The position numbers and the translations under genes are program-made. Below the pieces are notes generated by a model that had not been told where the DNA came from, did not search any database, and worked only from the letters and a program-made list of their open reading frames with translations. DNA of 64,000 bases, from assembly GCA_034508935.3 (NCBI GenBank), contig CM067447.1:28941939-29005938 (forward strand), given 5' to 3'. Below are positions 42,953 to 53,990 of this stretch, one piece after another. Positions within the stretch are counted from its first letter, which is position 1. Every line of letters starts with the position of its first letter. Source of the DNA: Berghia stephanieae. Its lineage: Eukaryota; Mollusca; Gastropoda; Nudibranchia; Aeolidiidae.

Positions 42953-43207
42953 CTTATAACATTTTACAACAATATATATCTTCTTGTTTGTAAAATGTTA
43001 CAAGTATGACCTCAGGGTATTGTAGTAGGCCATAGATTTTTTTATTGGATTCAAATATAGAGTCTTACCGGTTCATTCAAAACATTAAAAATGGCTGTCT
43101 TTGAGAAATTCTTTCATATTTGTATGCCATGGGGCCATGTCTGGCTGGAACACATCAGAATTGTCTGCGTAAAGCGTTATTATATTAGGGACAACTCAGA
43201 AATGTAT

Positions 43208-43880
43208 ATCTCATCTCTCATCTCAATCCTCTCCTGGCACTTGAGGCGATGCACGAAATCTCCGCCTGGTCCTATCACCTGTTATTCTTGGGGCGGCCTC
43301 GAGGGACAGACTTTTCCACTCTAGGTCACTCTCCACGGTACGTCTCCGTGTCTTCTTGGGGCGGCCTCGCTTCTTCTTTCCTTGGTGTGTCCATCGCAGA
43401 GACTCCCTTGTCAATGTTTTGGCAGGCCTGCGACAGCTATGTCCCAACCATTTCATCTTCTCCTTTTAATGAGACTTTCTAGAGACTCCACCGCCGCTTT
43501 AACTCCCATGTCCTCATTTGAGATTGTATTCGGCCAGAAGATCTTGAAATTCTTCGTAAACATTTACACTTTTGGCATACCTCAAGTTCCAACATTCAAA
43601 TCCATAGAGCAAAACGTTCAGGACATTACTCTTTAAAACATTGATGTTGGTGCTAGAATACAATTTCGTAGCTTCCAAGTATTTTTAAGAGAAGCAAATT
43701 GCAGGTTTGCCTTACTAGTTTTAGTTTTGATATCTTCGTTGCAGTCACCGTCTGCTCTCAGTTTGCTGCCCAAGTAAGTGAAATTTTGCCTTTGGATATT
43801 GTCATTGGTTTTCTGAAGTGTGCTTTAGACTTGGTCTTTCATTCCATCCATTACAACGTCTGTCAGAGCGTATGCAGCTG
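43208..43880 (-). mobile_element. RTE-type LINE, 3' part with internal deletion
   Basis: The minus strand encodes the RTE C-terminus: 'MKWLGHSCRRPAKTLTRESL', 'GKKKRGRPKKTRRRTVESDL' and 'RWRDF'-like residues, ending in ATGAG repeats (43208-43225). Upstream 'FTYLGSKLRA'-like residues are joined near 43800 directly to an endonuclease piece ('ALTDVVMDGMKDQV'), so most of the reverse transcriptase is missing. It belongs to the same family as the 39.4-kb copy. Confidence 0.85.
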
Positions 43881-44331
43881 TCTTTTAATTGTTTAACAAC
43901 ATCAGCATTTGTAAACGTTGGGATTTCAAGGGCATTGGCAATGGTTTTATGTCTTGTAGATTTTTGTTGTTTCTTAATTCTAATAAAGCCTTCTAGCCCT
44001 TCATATTTGACGTGGCAATTGTCATTGTATTTATGCATTTATCAAGCAAGATAAATTAATCGAAACTGTTGCAGTTGTTTAGGATTGTTTGGGTCTGAAC
44101 AAAAAAAATCGAACTTCTCCATTATAAACAAGATAATAGGTCCATTCAATTAAACTGTTGATATTTCCACATTTATTTGAACACTCAATTATCAGCTTGA
44201 AAACGTACTACTGAACTACAAATTATGCTATTCATTCATCTTAACCTTCAAGACAGCCATTAGTGCTATTTTTAAATCGAGATCGCGCTAACCCGATTCG
44301 TATGCATACGTGTTTATTGATTTGACCCGAC
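43881..44331. other. No gene recognised
   Basis: The minus-strand frame through 43881-44038 has a protein-like composition (basic, with 'LEIPTFTNADVVKQLKDS') but no domain I recognise. The rest is AT-rich. Confidence 0.35.
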
Positions 44332-44490
44332 GTGTACATATATGCAGGTCTGACATCCGAACCCACTTATGGGCCCAGTTTAACATTGTTGTAATGGAAA
44401 ATATTTTGCGTCATTTTCTGAGATTTCCATGACAACAATGAGCCCATAAGGATTTGGTTATCGGAACCTGCAAATAAGGGAACGTCGATT
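44332..44490. mobile_element. MITE G, near complete
   Basis: 'cgacgtgtacatatatgcag' at the left and 'cctgcaaataagggaacgtc' at the right, with 'acattgttgtaatggaaaat' and 'tgacaacaatgagcccataa' as inner arms. Confidence 0.85.
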
Positions 44491-45578
44491 TGACCGATGC
44501 TAATGTTATTATTATCCATCTAATTATTATTATTTAAAATTTGCAGCGCCCCCCCCCCCCCCAATTCCCTTCCTTCCGAATATTTTGAGTAAGAGATTTA
44601 ACGCACGTTGTGAAACAGATGGGTGGAAGATTAAAGCTATTAAATTTCTGTGTTATTGTTTTGTGTGTGGTTTACACGCTGTACTAATAGCATTAAGATA
44701 CTGACTTTTAATCAAACTTTCCCCTCCAGCATTACTGATGGTATTGAACACTCTACATTAAATCATTGATTTATTGACTATATTAATTGAAAGATTTTAA
44801 TGGATAACAAGGCTATCCGACGTATACTATTCTCAGGTCTGATAATCCAAAGTGTTGTCGGCTCACATTGTTGTAATGGAAATACTCTCAAACTAACGCA
44901 AAATATTGTTCTTTACAAATATGTTAAAACAGGACCAAATTGCGTTCGGTTGTAAGACCTGAAAATATGTTGCACCTACTAGCTAGATGTAATTTTTCAT
45001 AACTCATAAAACAATGTGGTCACTTTTGCTCGCTTTTTAAATAAAGTCTAGGCGAATTGTCTTTCACAACAATATGTCACTCATGCCGTAGTCTGAAAAA
45101 TACAAATTTGTTTGAGAGTTTTTTTAAAAACCCAAGATGAGGGTCATTTTAATCGATTGATATTTGAAGGGCGAGTATTCTTGCCAAAATTTTAAATATC
45201 TATTTTATCAGAGTGGGGCTGAGTAGTTAATGTTAAAGCTTAAATTCTTTTAAAAAAAAAAAAAAAAAAAAAACCACACCCACAAAAAGTAAACTTTAAA
45301 TAAAGGGAGTCTTAACAACTTAAAGAAACAAAAACAAAACAAAACCCCAAACAAACAAAATACAAAGAAACGAATTAAAAACAAACAAACAAACAAAAAG
45401 AAATACCAAAAAAAAAAAAAAAAACATACAAAAAGAATAAGACAAACCAAACAAACAAACAAGCAAAAAAATAAATACCACCCCATTCCCACAAAACTAA
45501 ACAAAAAGCAAAGAAAAAAACCCAAAGAATTAAAAAAAAACAAAAACAAAAAAAAAAAAAAAAACCCAACAAACCCAA
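44483..45578. repeat. 1.1-kb tandem duplication, copy 1
   Basis: Starts 'cgtcgatttgaccgatgcta' and ends in A-rich sequence at 45578. Contains a poly-C run, unique sequence, a MITE G (44820-44970), half of the element family found whole at 57291 (45108-45235), and an A/C-rich tract whose minus strand reads as Phe/Leu/Cys. Confidence 0.9.
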
Positions 45579-46655
45579 CGTCGATTTGACAGATGCTAAT
45601 GTTCTTATTATCCATCTAATTATTATTATTTAAAATTTGCAGCCACCCCTCCCCCCCCCCCCCTCCCCCCCAATGCCCTTCCTTCCGAATATTTTGAGTA
45701 AAAGATTTAACGCACGTTGTGAAACAGATGGGTGGAAGATTAAAGATATTAAATTTCTGTGTTATTGTTTTGTGTGTGGTTTACACGCTGTACTAATAGC
45801 ATTAAGATATTGACTTTTAATCAAACTTTCCCCTCCAGCATTACTGATGGTATTGAACACTCTACATTAAATCATTGATTTATTGACTATATTAATTGAA
45901 AGATTTTAATGGATAACAAGGCTATCCGACGTATACTTATTCTCAGGTCTGATAATCCAAAGTGTTGCCGGCTCACATTGTTGTAATGGAAATACTCTCA
46001 AACTAACGCAAAATATTGTTCTTTACAATTATGTTAAAACAGGACCAAATTGCGTTCGGTTGTAAGACCTGAAAATATTTTGCACCTACTAGCTAGATGT
46101 AATTTTTCATAACTCATAAAACAATGTGGTCACTTTTGCTCGCTTTTTAAATAAAGTCTAGGCGAATTGTCTTTCATAACAATATGTCACTCATGCCGTA
46201 GTCTGAAAAATACAAATTTGTTTGAGAGTTTTTTTTAAAAACCCAAGATGAGGGTCATTTTAATCGATTGATATTTGAAGGGCGAGTATTCTTGCCAAAA
46301 TTTGAAATATCTATTTTATCAGAATGGGGCTGAGTAGTTAATGTTAAATCTTAAATTCTTTTTTAAAAAAAAAAACAAAAAAAAACCACACCCACAAAAG
46401 AGTAAACTTTAAATAAAGGGAGTCTTAACAACTTAAAGAAACAAAAACAAAACAAAACCCCAAACAAACAAAATACAAAGAAACGAATTAAAAAACAAAC
46501 AAACAAACAAACAGAAAGAAATACCAAAAAAAAAACATACAAAAAGAATAAGACAAACCAAACAAACAAACAAACAATACCACCCCATTCCCACAAAACT
46601 AAACAAAAAGCAAAGAAAAAAACCCCCAAAGAATAAAAAAAAAACAAAAACAAAA
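45579..46655. repeat. 1.1-kb tandem duplication, copy 2
   Basis: Direct repeat of copy 1 (offset 1096) with few substitutions and different homopolymer lengths. Ends where the right inverted-repeat arm begins. Contains the duplicate MITE G (45935-46090). Confidence 0.9.
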
Positions 46656-47195
46656 GAAAAACCCAATGCCAACCCCCCCATCCCCATTACCCCACAACAT
46701 AGGGTGTCCATGTAGTAAAGTTGTCAAAACCTTTTTTTTTTTTTAAATGCCAGAAAGCCCGATTGTCCTTACAACTAAATTCGACTTTATATTATATCGT
46801 ACATATTGACGTGTTCTTATTTATTGCACGTCTGATATCTCTCAAATCAACGCAAACTATATGTCCATTACAACAATATTAAAGCAAGCTCATAATTGCG
46901 TTCGGTTATCAGACCTGTAAATATGTGCACGTTGGTACATATATATATATTATAGGCACTGATATTTCTCATTTTAAAGATTGTGATATGACTTGTTGAT
47001 ATAAAAACCATACAAATATGTACTGTTACACCATTTTGTTAATAGTTCACAAATCTTGGTGGGGTCATTATTTGACCTCTCATTGTGGGTAGGAAATTCA
47101 CGGTGTCTGTCTTATATTCCCCCTATAGATAGTATGCGCTTGGCTAAGAAGCTCATAACATTGCCATCCGGAAGTATAACGGACCAACACACAAA
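46656..47195. repeat. Right arm of the long inverted repeat
   Basis: Complement of 41564-42106. The match stops inside MITE F at about 47195, which is complete on this side (47123-47317) and truncated on the left. The right side is therefore the source and the left the copy. Confidence 0.92.
46808..46945. mobile_element. MITE G in right arm
   Basis: Inverted duplicate of the 41823 copy, with the same internal shortening. Confidence 0.8.
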
Positions 47196-47317
47196 ACTGT
47201 GTGTATCCATGAACGTGTATAGTCAGGTTAATACAGTTCAGCGAGCATTACTCATAAACGCGGATGGCAAAAAACAACAACAAAGACCTGAGTGACGTCA
47301 TCTTCGAACTATCTATA
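47123..47317 (+). mobile_element. MITE F inside repeat E
   Basis: Complete: CTATAGATAG at the left, CTATCTATA at the right, with TGACGTCA near 47291. Confidence 0.88.
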
Positions 47318-47416
47318 TTTCCTTTTCCAGATTGCTATTGTCATAGTCTCGTTATGAGATTACTTGATTTTGTCCTTGGCTGAGGGGAAACTGACAAAAG
47401 TACAGTACAGTACTCG

Positions 47417-47868
47417 CTGGATTCCAGCATGCTCTCGGGATAAGCCAAAAAGCGTGCTAGAATCCGAGCTTGCTGAAATTCGATGCTAATGGGAGGTTGT
47501 GATCATAGACATTCGGTCACCCAGCTTCAACGTGCCGTGTGCAGAACGTGCTGGTAATTGGATTCAACAGTCTGACGTCACGTCGCCCACAAACGGCGGC
47601 CATCGTGGTTCTTAACAAAGAAAATTGGTTCTTTTTACTCTTCATGCTGGCTGAACTTTTCATATGTCTTGTGTTCAGAATGTGTAAAAGTCAAAACATG
47701 ATTAGATTTATAATGTTTATTTTTTTCCTCTGGCTACGCTTTTATGCTCGTCGGAGAAAGATTTCATAAGGGCGTCCGCCATTGTTCCGATAGTTTAGAG
47801 CCAGTTACGGGGGAAGTGACGTTACGACTGTTGAAGCGTATTCGGGGTGCTATAATCCAACGAGGTAT
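47417..47868. mobile_element. ~450-bp inverted-terminal element inside repeat E
   Basis: Left CTCGCTGGATTCCAGCATGC and right 'gggtgctataatccaacgag' are imperfect complements over about 20 bases. GTA flanks both sides, and removing the insert restores repeat E with one GTA, so the target duplication is probably 3 bp. The interior has TGACGTCACG, 'ggcggccat' and a 76-codon frame without recognisable domain. Superfamily uncertain; a 3-bp duplication would fit PIF/Harbinger. Confidence 0.65.
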
Positions 47869-48342
47869 GTATAAGTTTTCGGAGATGATATTGTTTTCCC
47901 CTTGTTAATCATATCTCTGTTTTGTAATTAGTTTTTGTTTTTTGTTTTGAATATATTTTCGTAAACCTTGGAGTATATTCCACTCTGTGGAATCTTGTGC
48001 TTCTGTCTGGATGAGACTTTTAGGTGATCTCAAACTAAATACTCTGATAGTGTGCTCTTGGAATCTAGGTACTATTTGAACTAGTCCCCTTTATTTTACC
48101 TTTTCTTGGGTGCATTTAATTATAAATCTATACTTTTTAAATATGTAACCCATAATTTCTTTCTTGTTACACGCTCTGATATGACCTAAAAGTGTCTCAA
48201 ACAAGCGCCGTATAACTATTAAAAACAACAAAACAAATATTCTCATTATGTAATTATCATGAACTCATTTATACTTAAGTCGAGTGGGGCACTGTGTGCA
48301 AAGCGCCTTACTCGCTGACAAAAACGACTAGAAGGAGGGTAA

Positions 48343-48377
<35 letters not shown>
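48343..48377. repeat. Run of 35 consecutive Gs
   Basis: The longest homopolymer in the window, followed by 'cgggggcg'. Strong G-quadruplex potential. The exact length is a sequencing risk. Confidence 0.85.
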
Positions 48378-48387
48378 CGGGGGCGTT

Positions 48388-49009
48388 TTTGTGCGGTCTT
48401 TGTGATTTTTTTTTGGTCATGGACCGCACTCAGTACGAGTAACTGATTCAGTACGTGGCACCTTGCCGCTCAGTCCAAAAATAACCCCAAAGTAAAATAA
48501 TACAAAACAAAACAAAGTATCGTTATCAATCGAATGATTTTCGTTATTTTATACTCGTTAACCCCAGAACTGAACTCATTTGGTAAATGGAATGATTATT
48601 CGTATTTCGTTTAAAACGATAATCATCATTTTACACTCTCTCCCTGATTTATTCATAATCCACGCCAACAAAGCTTTAATAACAATGAAGCTTAGGGAAA
48701 CATGAAACCACCCCCAGTGCAAACACATAATTCTCATCCCGTTTTGCTACGGGCTCGTGAGCATAACGTTTCATTCATGCTTTTTCCTTTATTTTTTTTT
48801 TTTTAAATCAATGTTATTTACTACGAATATCATTAGTAGGATATTTATATATATTATGTTTGAATATTTACCGATCACTCCTTATTCTTACCCTTAGTGT
48901 TCAGCTATAATTTCAAATTTTGTAATCTATGTGCTTGTGTGTGTGGTTAATATAAAAGTGTGTGTGTGTGAGTGGGGTGGTGGGGGAGGGGGGCTAAAGC
49001 TGCTGCTGT
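48388..49009. other. No gene recognised
   Basis: AT-rich sequence ending in a GT/GGT-rich block. No exon or repeat family seen. Confidence 0.5.
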
Positions 49010-49148
49010 GCTTCTTCTTCTTCTTCTTCTTCTTCTTCTTCTTCTTCTTTCTTCTTCTTCTTCTTCTTCTTCTTCTTCTTCTTCGTCTTCTTCTTCTTCT
49101 CTTCTTCTTCTTTCTTCTTCTTCTTCTTCTTCTTCTTCTTTCTTCTTC
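49010..49148. repeat. (CTT)n polypyrimidine tract
   Basis: About 135 bases of CTT with slips. Opposes the GAA tract 95 bases downstream. Reading frames on both strands are artefacts. Confidence 0.95.
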
Positions 49149-49229
49149 CCCCTCCTCCACCACCATCCTACCAACACCACCTCCTCCTCCCGCTCCAATG
49201 TTAAATGAAATAATACCTCGTCAGGGGGA

Positions 49230-49512
49230 GGAGGAGGAGGAGGAGAAGAAGAAGAAGAAGAAGAAAAAGAAAAGAAGAAGAAGAAGAAGAAGAAGAGAAG
49301 AAGAAGAAAGAAGAAGAAGAAGAAGAAGAGAAGAAGAGAGAAGAAGAAGAAGAAGAGGAAGAACGAGAAGAAGAGGAAGAGAGGGAGAGAAGAGGAGAGA
49401 GAGGAAGAAGAAAGAAGAAGAAGAAGAAGAAGAAGAAGAAGAAGAAGAAGAAGAAGAAGAAGAAAGAAGAAGAAGAAGAAGAAGAAGAAGAAGAAGAAGA
49501 AGAAGAAAGAAG
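49230..49512. repeat. (GAA)n polypurine tract
   Basis: About 280 bases of GAA/GAG. With the CTT tract it makes a large inverted repeat on one strand. Confidence 0.95.
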
Positions 49513-50354
49513 AAACAAATAAACAAAAAAACAAAAACAAAAAAAAAAAAAAGGAAACAAAAACGAATACAAAAATCTGTTCATCTTGTTTAGACAATCA
49601 CAGATTAAACAAAACCCCATTCTCCCAGCACGATTGGTATTTACTGACTCAACCATACAGATCGTATTTTTTTACATAACAAAAAATCTATACTACTACT
49701 ACCCATGACTACAAACAATGTTCAGGCTTTTTCTTCATCTTAGTTCATGATACGTCGGTTTTGTTTTTTTTTCGCTTTGGAGTAACGAGGTCTTATTTCA
49801 ACGAACATAATAATCTTGATTATTGTCATTATCATATCGGAGGAATAATTATTCGGATTTTTCTTTATAATCAGTATTGACTAGTGCGGGGCGGTCCTTG
49901 GCAAGCTTAAGGACCACGGTCCTACGGTCCTTGGGAAATGAAGACCGCAAGGACCGGTCTCTAGACCGGTCCGTTCATTCTTGAACCGTTAAAGACCGCT
50001 ACACGATGAAAACCGTGGCCTACAGGAGTAAAACACACGGAGTAGTCACACTAATTTCAAATTGTAACCTAATTAGAGAAGAGGGGTGATGCCTTCTTTA
50101 TTTGCTCATCGTACTTCATTGTTACTTCGATAATTTAATAAAATTTGAAATTTATCCCCATTAACGGAGATAATGGCATCGCCCAAGGCGTTGATCGAGT
50201 TGTTCGTGGCGTTGATACACACACGCAACTCCTACCCCCCCCCCCCTCCCCCCCCCCCCCACACACACACATTAGAGGGCAGCGAGCATTGAAGAGTAAG
50301 AGAGAGACGTGAAGTTATAATAAGAGGGGGTGGATGAGGTGATAAGAGGGTCGA

Positions 50355-50505
50355 TGGTGACTTTTCGCCAGATCTAACAAACTCAGCTACCCATTCATTG
50401 CTGAGTAGACAGGGATTCAGAAAAAAATCGACTGCACCCGGGATCGATCTCTGGCCCTTTGCGTATAAAGAGAGTGCTCTATCAACTGAGCTATCGGGGT
50501 CCCCA
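50355..50505 (-). mobile_element. SINE-B inside the 1356-bp element
   Basis: Minus strand: 'tagctcagttgatagagcac', box B 'gatcgatcccgggtgcag', then the body 'ctcagcaatgaatgggtagc'. Among the clearest SINE-B heads in the window; no poly-C run here. Confidence 0.8.
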
Positions 50506-50722
50506 AATATTCTATTGGACCTTTTAAAAATACAGACGTTATAACTGTTTTTTTTTTGGACGGAAGAAACTAATGAAACTCATATTACTTGATTAGTTAA
50601 AACACCAAACGAAATTTTAATATTATTGTATTATTTTAAATGACAACAATGCGATAGAAAGGAGTGGCGACAAGAGATGGACAAAAGAAAACAAAAAATC
50701 AGACTTGCAACTTGCTAGGTTC

Positions 50723-50724
<2 letters not shown>

Positions 50725-50770
<46 letters not shown>
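50725..50770. repeat. (CA)n microsatellite
   Basis: About 46 bases of CA inside the 1356-bp element. Confidence 0.95.
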
Positions 50771-50771
<1 letters not shown>

Positions 50772-51242
50772 CTTTAGTAGTCACATACATTTCAAACAAT
50801 AACCCATTAGAGAAGAGGGGTCATGCCTTCATCATAGATCATTGTCATTGCGATCATTATGGTGTAGTAAATTTTGAAATTTACCCCGTATAATGGAATC
50901 GTCCAAGGCGTGCGCCTCCTGTTCCCCCATCTCACACACGAAAGGGCGGTTTGCGGAGTGAAGGGAGGTGGTCGTCTGCCTCTATGGTCGTCTGTGTCGT
51001 TTAGTGTATGGCAAAGGGGGGTGGGTGCGATTAATTAAGTGGGATGGGTGGTGATTGGTGGAAGATAGGCAAAGGACCGAGGCAACGAATCGCTGGGGAA
51101 GTAGTATGGCGCCAGACCGTTGAAAGGTGATAAGAAGTGAGGACCGCCGGCGGTCTTCCTCTTTGGGACTGGACCACGGTTCACAGCTAAAAGACCGTGG
51201 GACCGGTCCTCGGTCCGGTCCTCAGCGCGGCACTAGTATTGA

Positions 51243-51660
51243 CCGACCAAAATTATGCTGTATTTAATGCTGGCTCTATCCACTTTTTTCATTATCTATC
51301 CCCACATTTAATTTTCTTGTTTGGTTTAATCTGACTCCGGATTAGTCAACCTGCCATCATTGTCTTTGTGCGTGAGGGGTTATTCAGTGTGATTGAGTAA
51401 TAAATGCATGAAGCGCAGCGTAGTGGGAATAATGCGATAAACAAGCTTGGGGTTTCCCGATCCTGTAAGGTGAACTAGGTGCAGTCAGTAGCGGAAATGC
51501 GTAACGCCATGATATCGGTTGCTGGTGTTGCGATATGGAAATAGGTGTGGGATTGACATTGAAAACAATTAATTATGATATATACAATGTTCATTTCCGC
51601 TTGGTGTCGGCTTACATTGCTTCTGGGATAAAGAACACTGTAGCCATAACAACTATGAAA
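51243..51660. other. No gene recognised
   Basis: Mixed-composition unique sequence with no exon-like frame or known repeat. Confidence 0.5.
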
Positions 51661-51667
51661 CTATAAT

Positions 51668-51747
51668 ATGATGACGATGATGATGATGATGGTGGTGGTG
51701 ACGATGATTATAATGATGATCATGATGGTGTCGACTACTTCTACTGA

Positions 51748-51830
<83 letters not shown>

Positions 51831-51878
51831 TTTCTTCCTCTCCTTCTTCCACCTTTCACTTAAATACTCTTGCCTTGT

Positions 51879-51944
<66 letters not shown>

Positions 51945-51950
51945 CTATCT
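51668..51950. repeat. GAT, ACT and CT microsatellite block
   Basis: GAT/GGT triplets to about 51735, (ACT)n at 51748-51829, then (CT)n at 51882-51940. Confidence 0.93.
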
Positions 51951-52119
51951 ATCTTTATCTCACTCTTTCTCGCTCTCTCTGCTCACTTTCTTCCCAGCTC
52001 CTTTTCACTATCTTCCATTAATCACTATCATCTGATCATTGAGGCATAACTAATTAGACCTTTATCTCGACATGTATGGTATCAGGTCTGTGATCTAGCG
52101 GTCATGTCCTGCATTTCAC

Positions 52120-52177
52120 ATACACACGCACTCACACACGCGAGACACACATACACACACACACAGACACACACACA

Positions 52178-52210
<33 letters not shown>
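52120..52210. repeat. (CA)n microsatellite
   Basis: Interrupted CA repeats, followed by an A-rich tract to about 52300. Confidence 0.93.
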
Positions 52211-52212
<2 letters not shown>

Positions 52213-52299
52213 CAATTGAAAAGAAACAAACAAAAAAAAAAAAAAGAGCAAACCAAACAAAACAAATAAAGAGAATGAAAATTAAAAAAAGAACATAAA

Positions 52300-53110
52300 A
52301 CATTTAATTGTTTATTGTTTAAAAGACAACAACAAACAAACCCAATCCCCCCACCCCCACCCTCCCCTTTCCATGATAACCTTACCCGGATACATTTAAC
52401 CGTTTCACTCTCGGTGAATGACCTCAGACAGTCTCCGAGCAAAAGTGCATTATTTCTTGCTACTCCTTGTATTTGTATCTTACAAATGAATCCAAATTCT
52501 AAATTCATAAGAGTTTATCTATCTACACATTATTGTAACACAATATTATACCAATTTCTCACAATAGTTACACAAATAGTGTATTCTCTCTGCAGAGAAT
52601 GTTTTTATAATTAAGACCAGCGAACGTGAAAAGGACCGACTGAAAGCTAGGTACGAATGAAACTACACTGAACATAAAGTATCTATCTTATTTCTTTACT
52701 TATTCTTCCGTGTACTTGTTGTCTTTCACACCTTCACTCCATCCTGATCAGTGGCGCGTGGCGAATGACAACATACCAGTCATTGCATGATAGCACCGGT
52801 AGGCACGGCTACGGCGTGGCATAACAACGGCATGTATACCCTGGGTACGGTATACCTTGTGTATATTTGATGGGAGCAGCAGTGGGAAGGAGTTCGTGGA
52901 GCGGAGCCTTACTTTATGGAGCAGGGTTATCTGATTTTACGCTGGCCTGGAGTGCCTCGCGATGGGGTTTTTTACAACTAGGTTGAACTACAATAATAAA
53001 GGATCCGAACATAATCACATTATAAATCACATTCTTTTTTTCTTTTTTAGTTTTTCTCTCCCTCTTAATCTATATAATCGATACGATTCAATGAAATAAA
53101 AACAAAACAA

Positions 53111-53169
<59 letters not shown>

Positions 53170-53378
53170 ATAAAATAAAATAAAAAACAAACAAAACAAA
53201 CAAACAAACAAAGAAAAAAAAAGAAGGAAAAGGTCAAATTGCTAAAATAAAGTACCTACGCGATGACTGTCGGCACCGAAAAGGAAGAGTCCTTCCGAAA
53301 CAGTAAGGTCTACGGTCCTTGGAAATAGGCTTTCAATACTGTTAAACAGACAACACGAATTTACTCGCTTCCTCTTCA
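52300..53378. other. No gene recognised; includes TA repeat
   Basis: Unique sequence with a (TA)n block at 53121-53172. A GC-richer stretch near 52.75-52.95 kb has no exon-like frame. Confidence 0.5.
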
Positions 53379-53572
53379 ATAGATAGTTCGAAGATGACAT
53401 CACTCAGGTCTTTGTTATTGTTTTTTGCCATCCGCGTTTATGAGTAATGCTCACTGAACAGTATTAACCTGACTATAAACGTTCATGGATACACACAGTT
53501 TTGTGTGTTGGTCCGTTATACTTCCGGATGGCAATGTTATGAGCTTCTTAGCCAAGCGCATACTATCTATAG
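53379..53572 (-). mobile_element. MITE F, complete
   Basis: TAGATAG at the left and CTATCTATA at the right, in opposite orientation to the 22.9-kb copy. The CRE is mutated to TGACATCA. Confidence 0.85.
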
Positions 53573-53587
53573 GACCATATATTATCG

Positions 53588-53690
53588 CAAAAGTGCTTTT
53601 CGCCAGTCCCAACAATATCAGCTACCCAATCAATTGTGACCCACCGTCTGAAAACGGTATTATGTCGGGTTGTAGGGTACTAGGCGTTGG
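53588..53690 (-). mobile_element. SINE-B fragment
   Basis: 'cgcaaaagtgcttttcgcca' and 'atcagctacccaatcaattg' match the body of other minus-strand copies. Head absent. Confidence 0.55.
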
Positions 53691-53802
53691 AAATTGAATT
53701 TATTGCCACAAATACGAAACTTCGGGTATATTTATATTCTTTATTTTGGAGAATAAATACAATCTCTTACGTTGCAAAAGACGCGAAATTCGTTTCAACA
53801 AG

Positions 53803-53985
53803 ATATGAAGTGAGTAGAAAAGTGCCAGAAGACAATAGAGAATAAAATTTTTTTTCCCGGCGGTGGTGGGGTTTGAACCTGCGACCTTATTGGTACGACA
53901 ACTCCGCCTGGCAGGTGAGAGCGTGGCTCTACCGTGTGAGCTATCCACGAACACAAAAATATTCGTTTCAAACCCAAAGTCATTT
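53803..53985 (-). repeat. Inverted part-copy leading the 396-bp array
   Basis: Reverse complement of the tRNA-like segment and right flank of the array unit, nearly identical to it. Joined directly to the first direct unit, giving a long palindrome at about 53.8-54.25 kb. Confidence 0.9.
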
Positions 53986-53990
53986 CTATT

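Larger units (their letters stand above)
47055..48236 (+). mobile_element. Repeat E interrupted by two insertions
   Basis: The E pieces are 47055-47122, 47318-47416 and about 47870-48236. Joined, they follow the 42.3-kb copy in order. MITE F (47123-47317) and a 450-bp inverted-terminal element (47417-47868) are nested inside. Confidence 0.75.
49881..51236. mobile_element. 1356-bp DNA element with CTAGTGC ends and 6-bp target duplication
   Basis: The left end CTAGTGCGGGGCGGTCC and the complement of the right end, CTAGTGCCGCGCTGAGGACC, match with gaps. TATTGA flanks both sides (49875-49880, 51237-51242). Subterminal regions repeat 'ggaccg' and 'cggtcc' many times. The interior contains a partly duplicated block (50040-50210 and 50775-50915), a CA microsatellite and a SINE-B. 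No transposase is seen. A 19-base piece of the right end also occurs at 58578-58596. Confidence 0.75.

Noticed and set aside
43802-44038. Minus-strand frame with protein-like composition as an independent gene
   Set aside because: Part of it overlaps the decayed RTE endonuclease piece in another frame; the rest has no recognisable domain or splice sites.
45250-46711. Phe/Leu/Cys-rich minus-strand frames that look like membrane proteins
   Set aside because: They are translations of A/C-rich low-complexity sequence, duplicated with the 1.1-kb repeat.
48931-49656. Long open frames of poly-Leu/Ser/Phe or poly-Glu/Arg/Lys over the CTT/GAA tracts
   Set aside because: Triplet repeats are open in several frames on both strands. 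No non-repetitive protein segment or splice context supports a gene.
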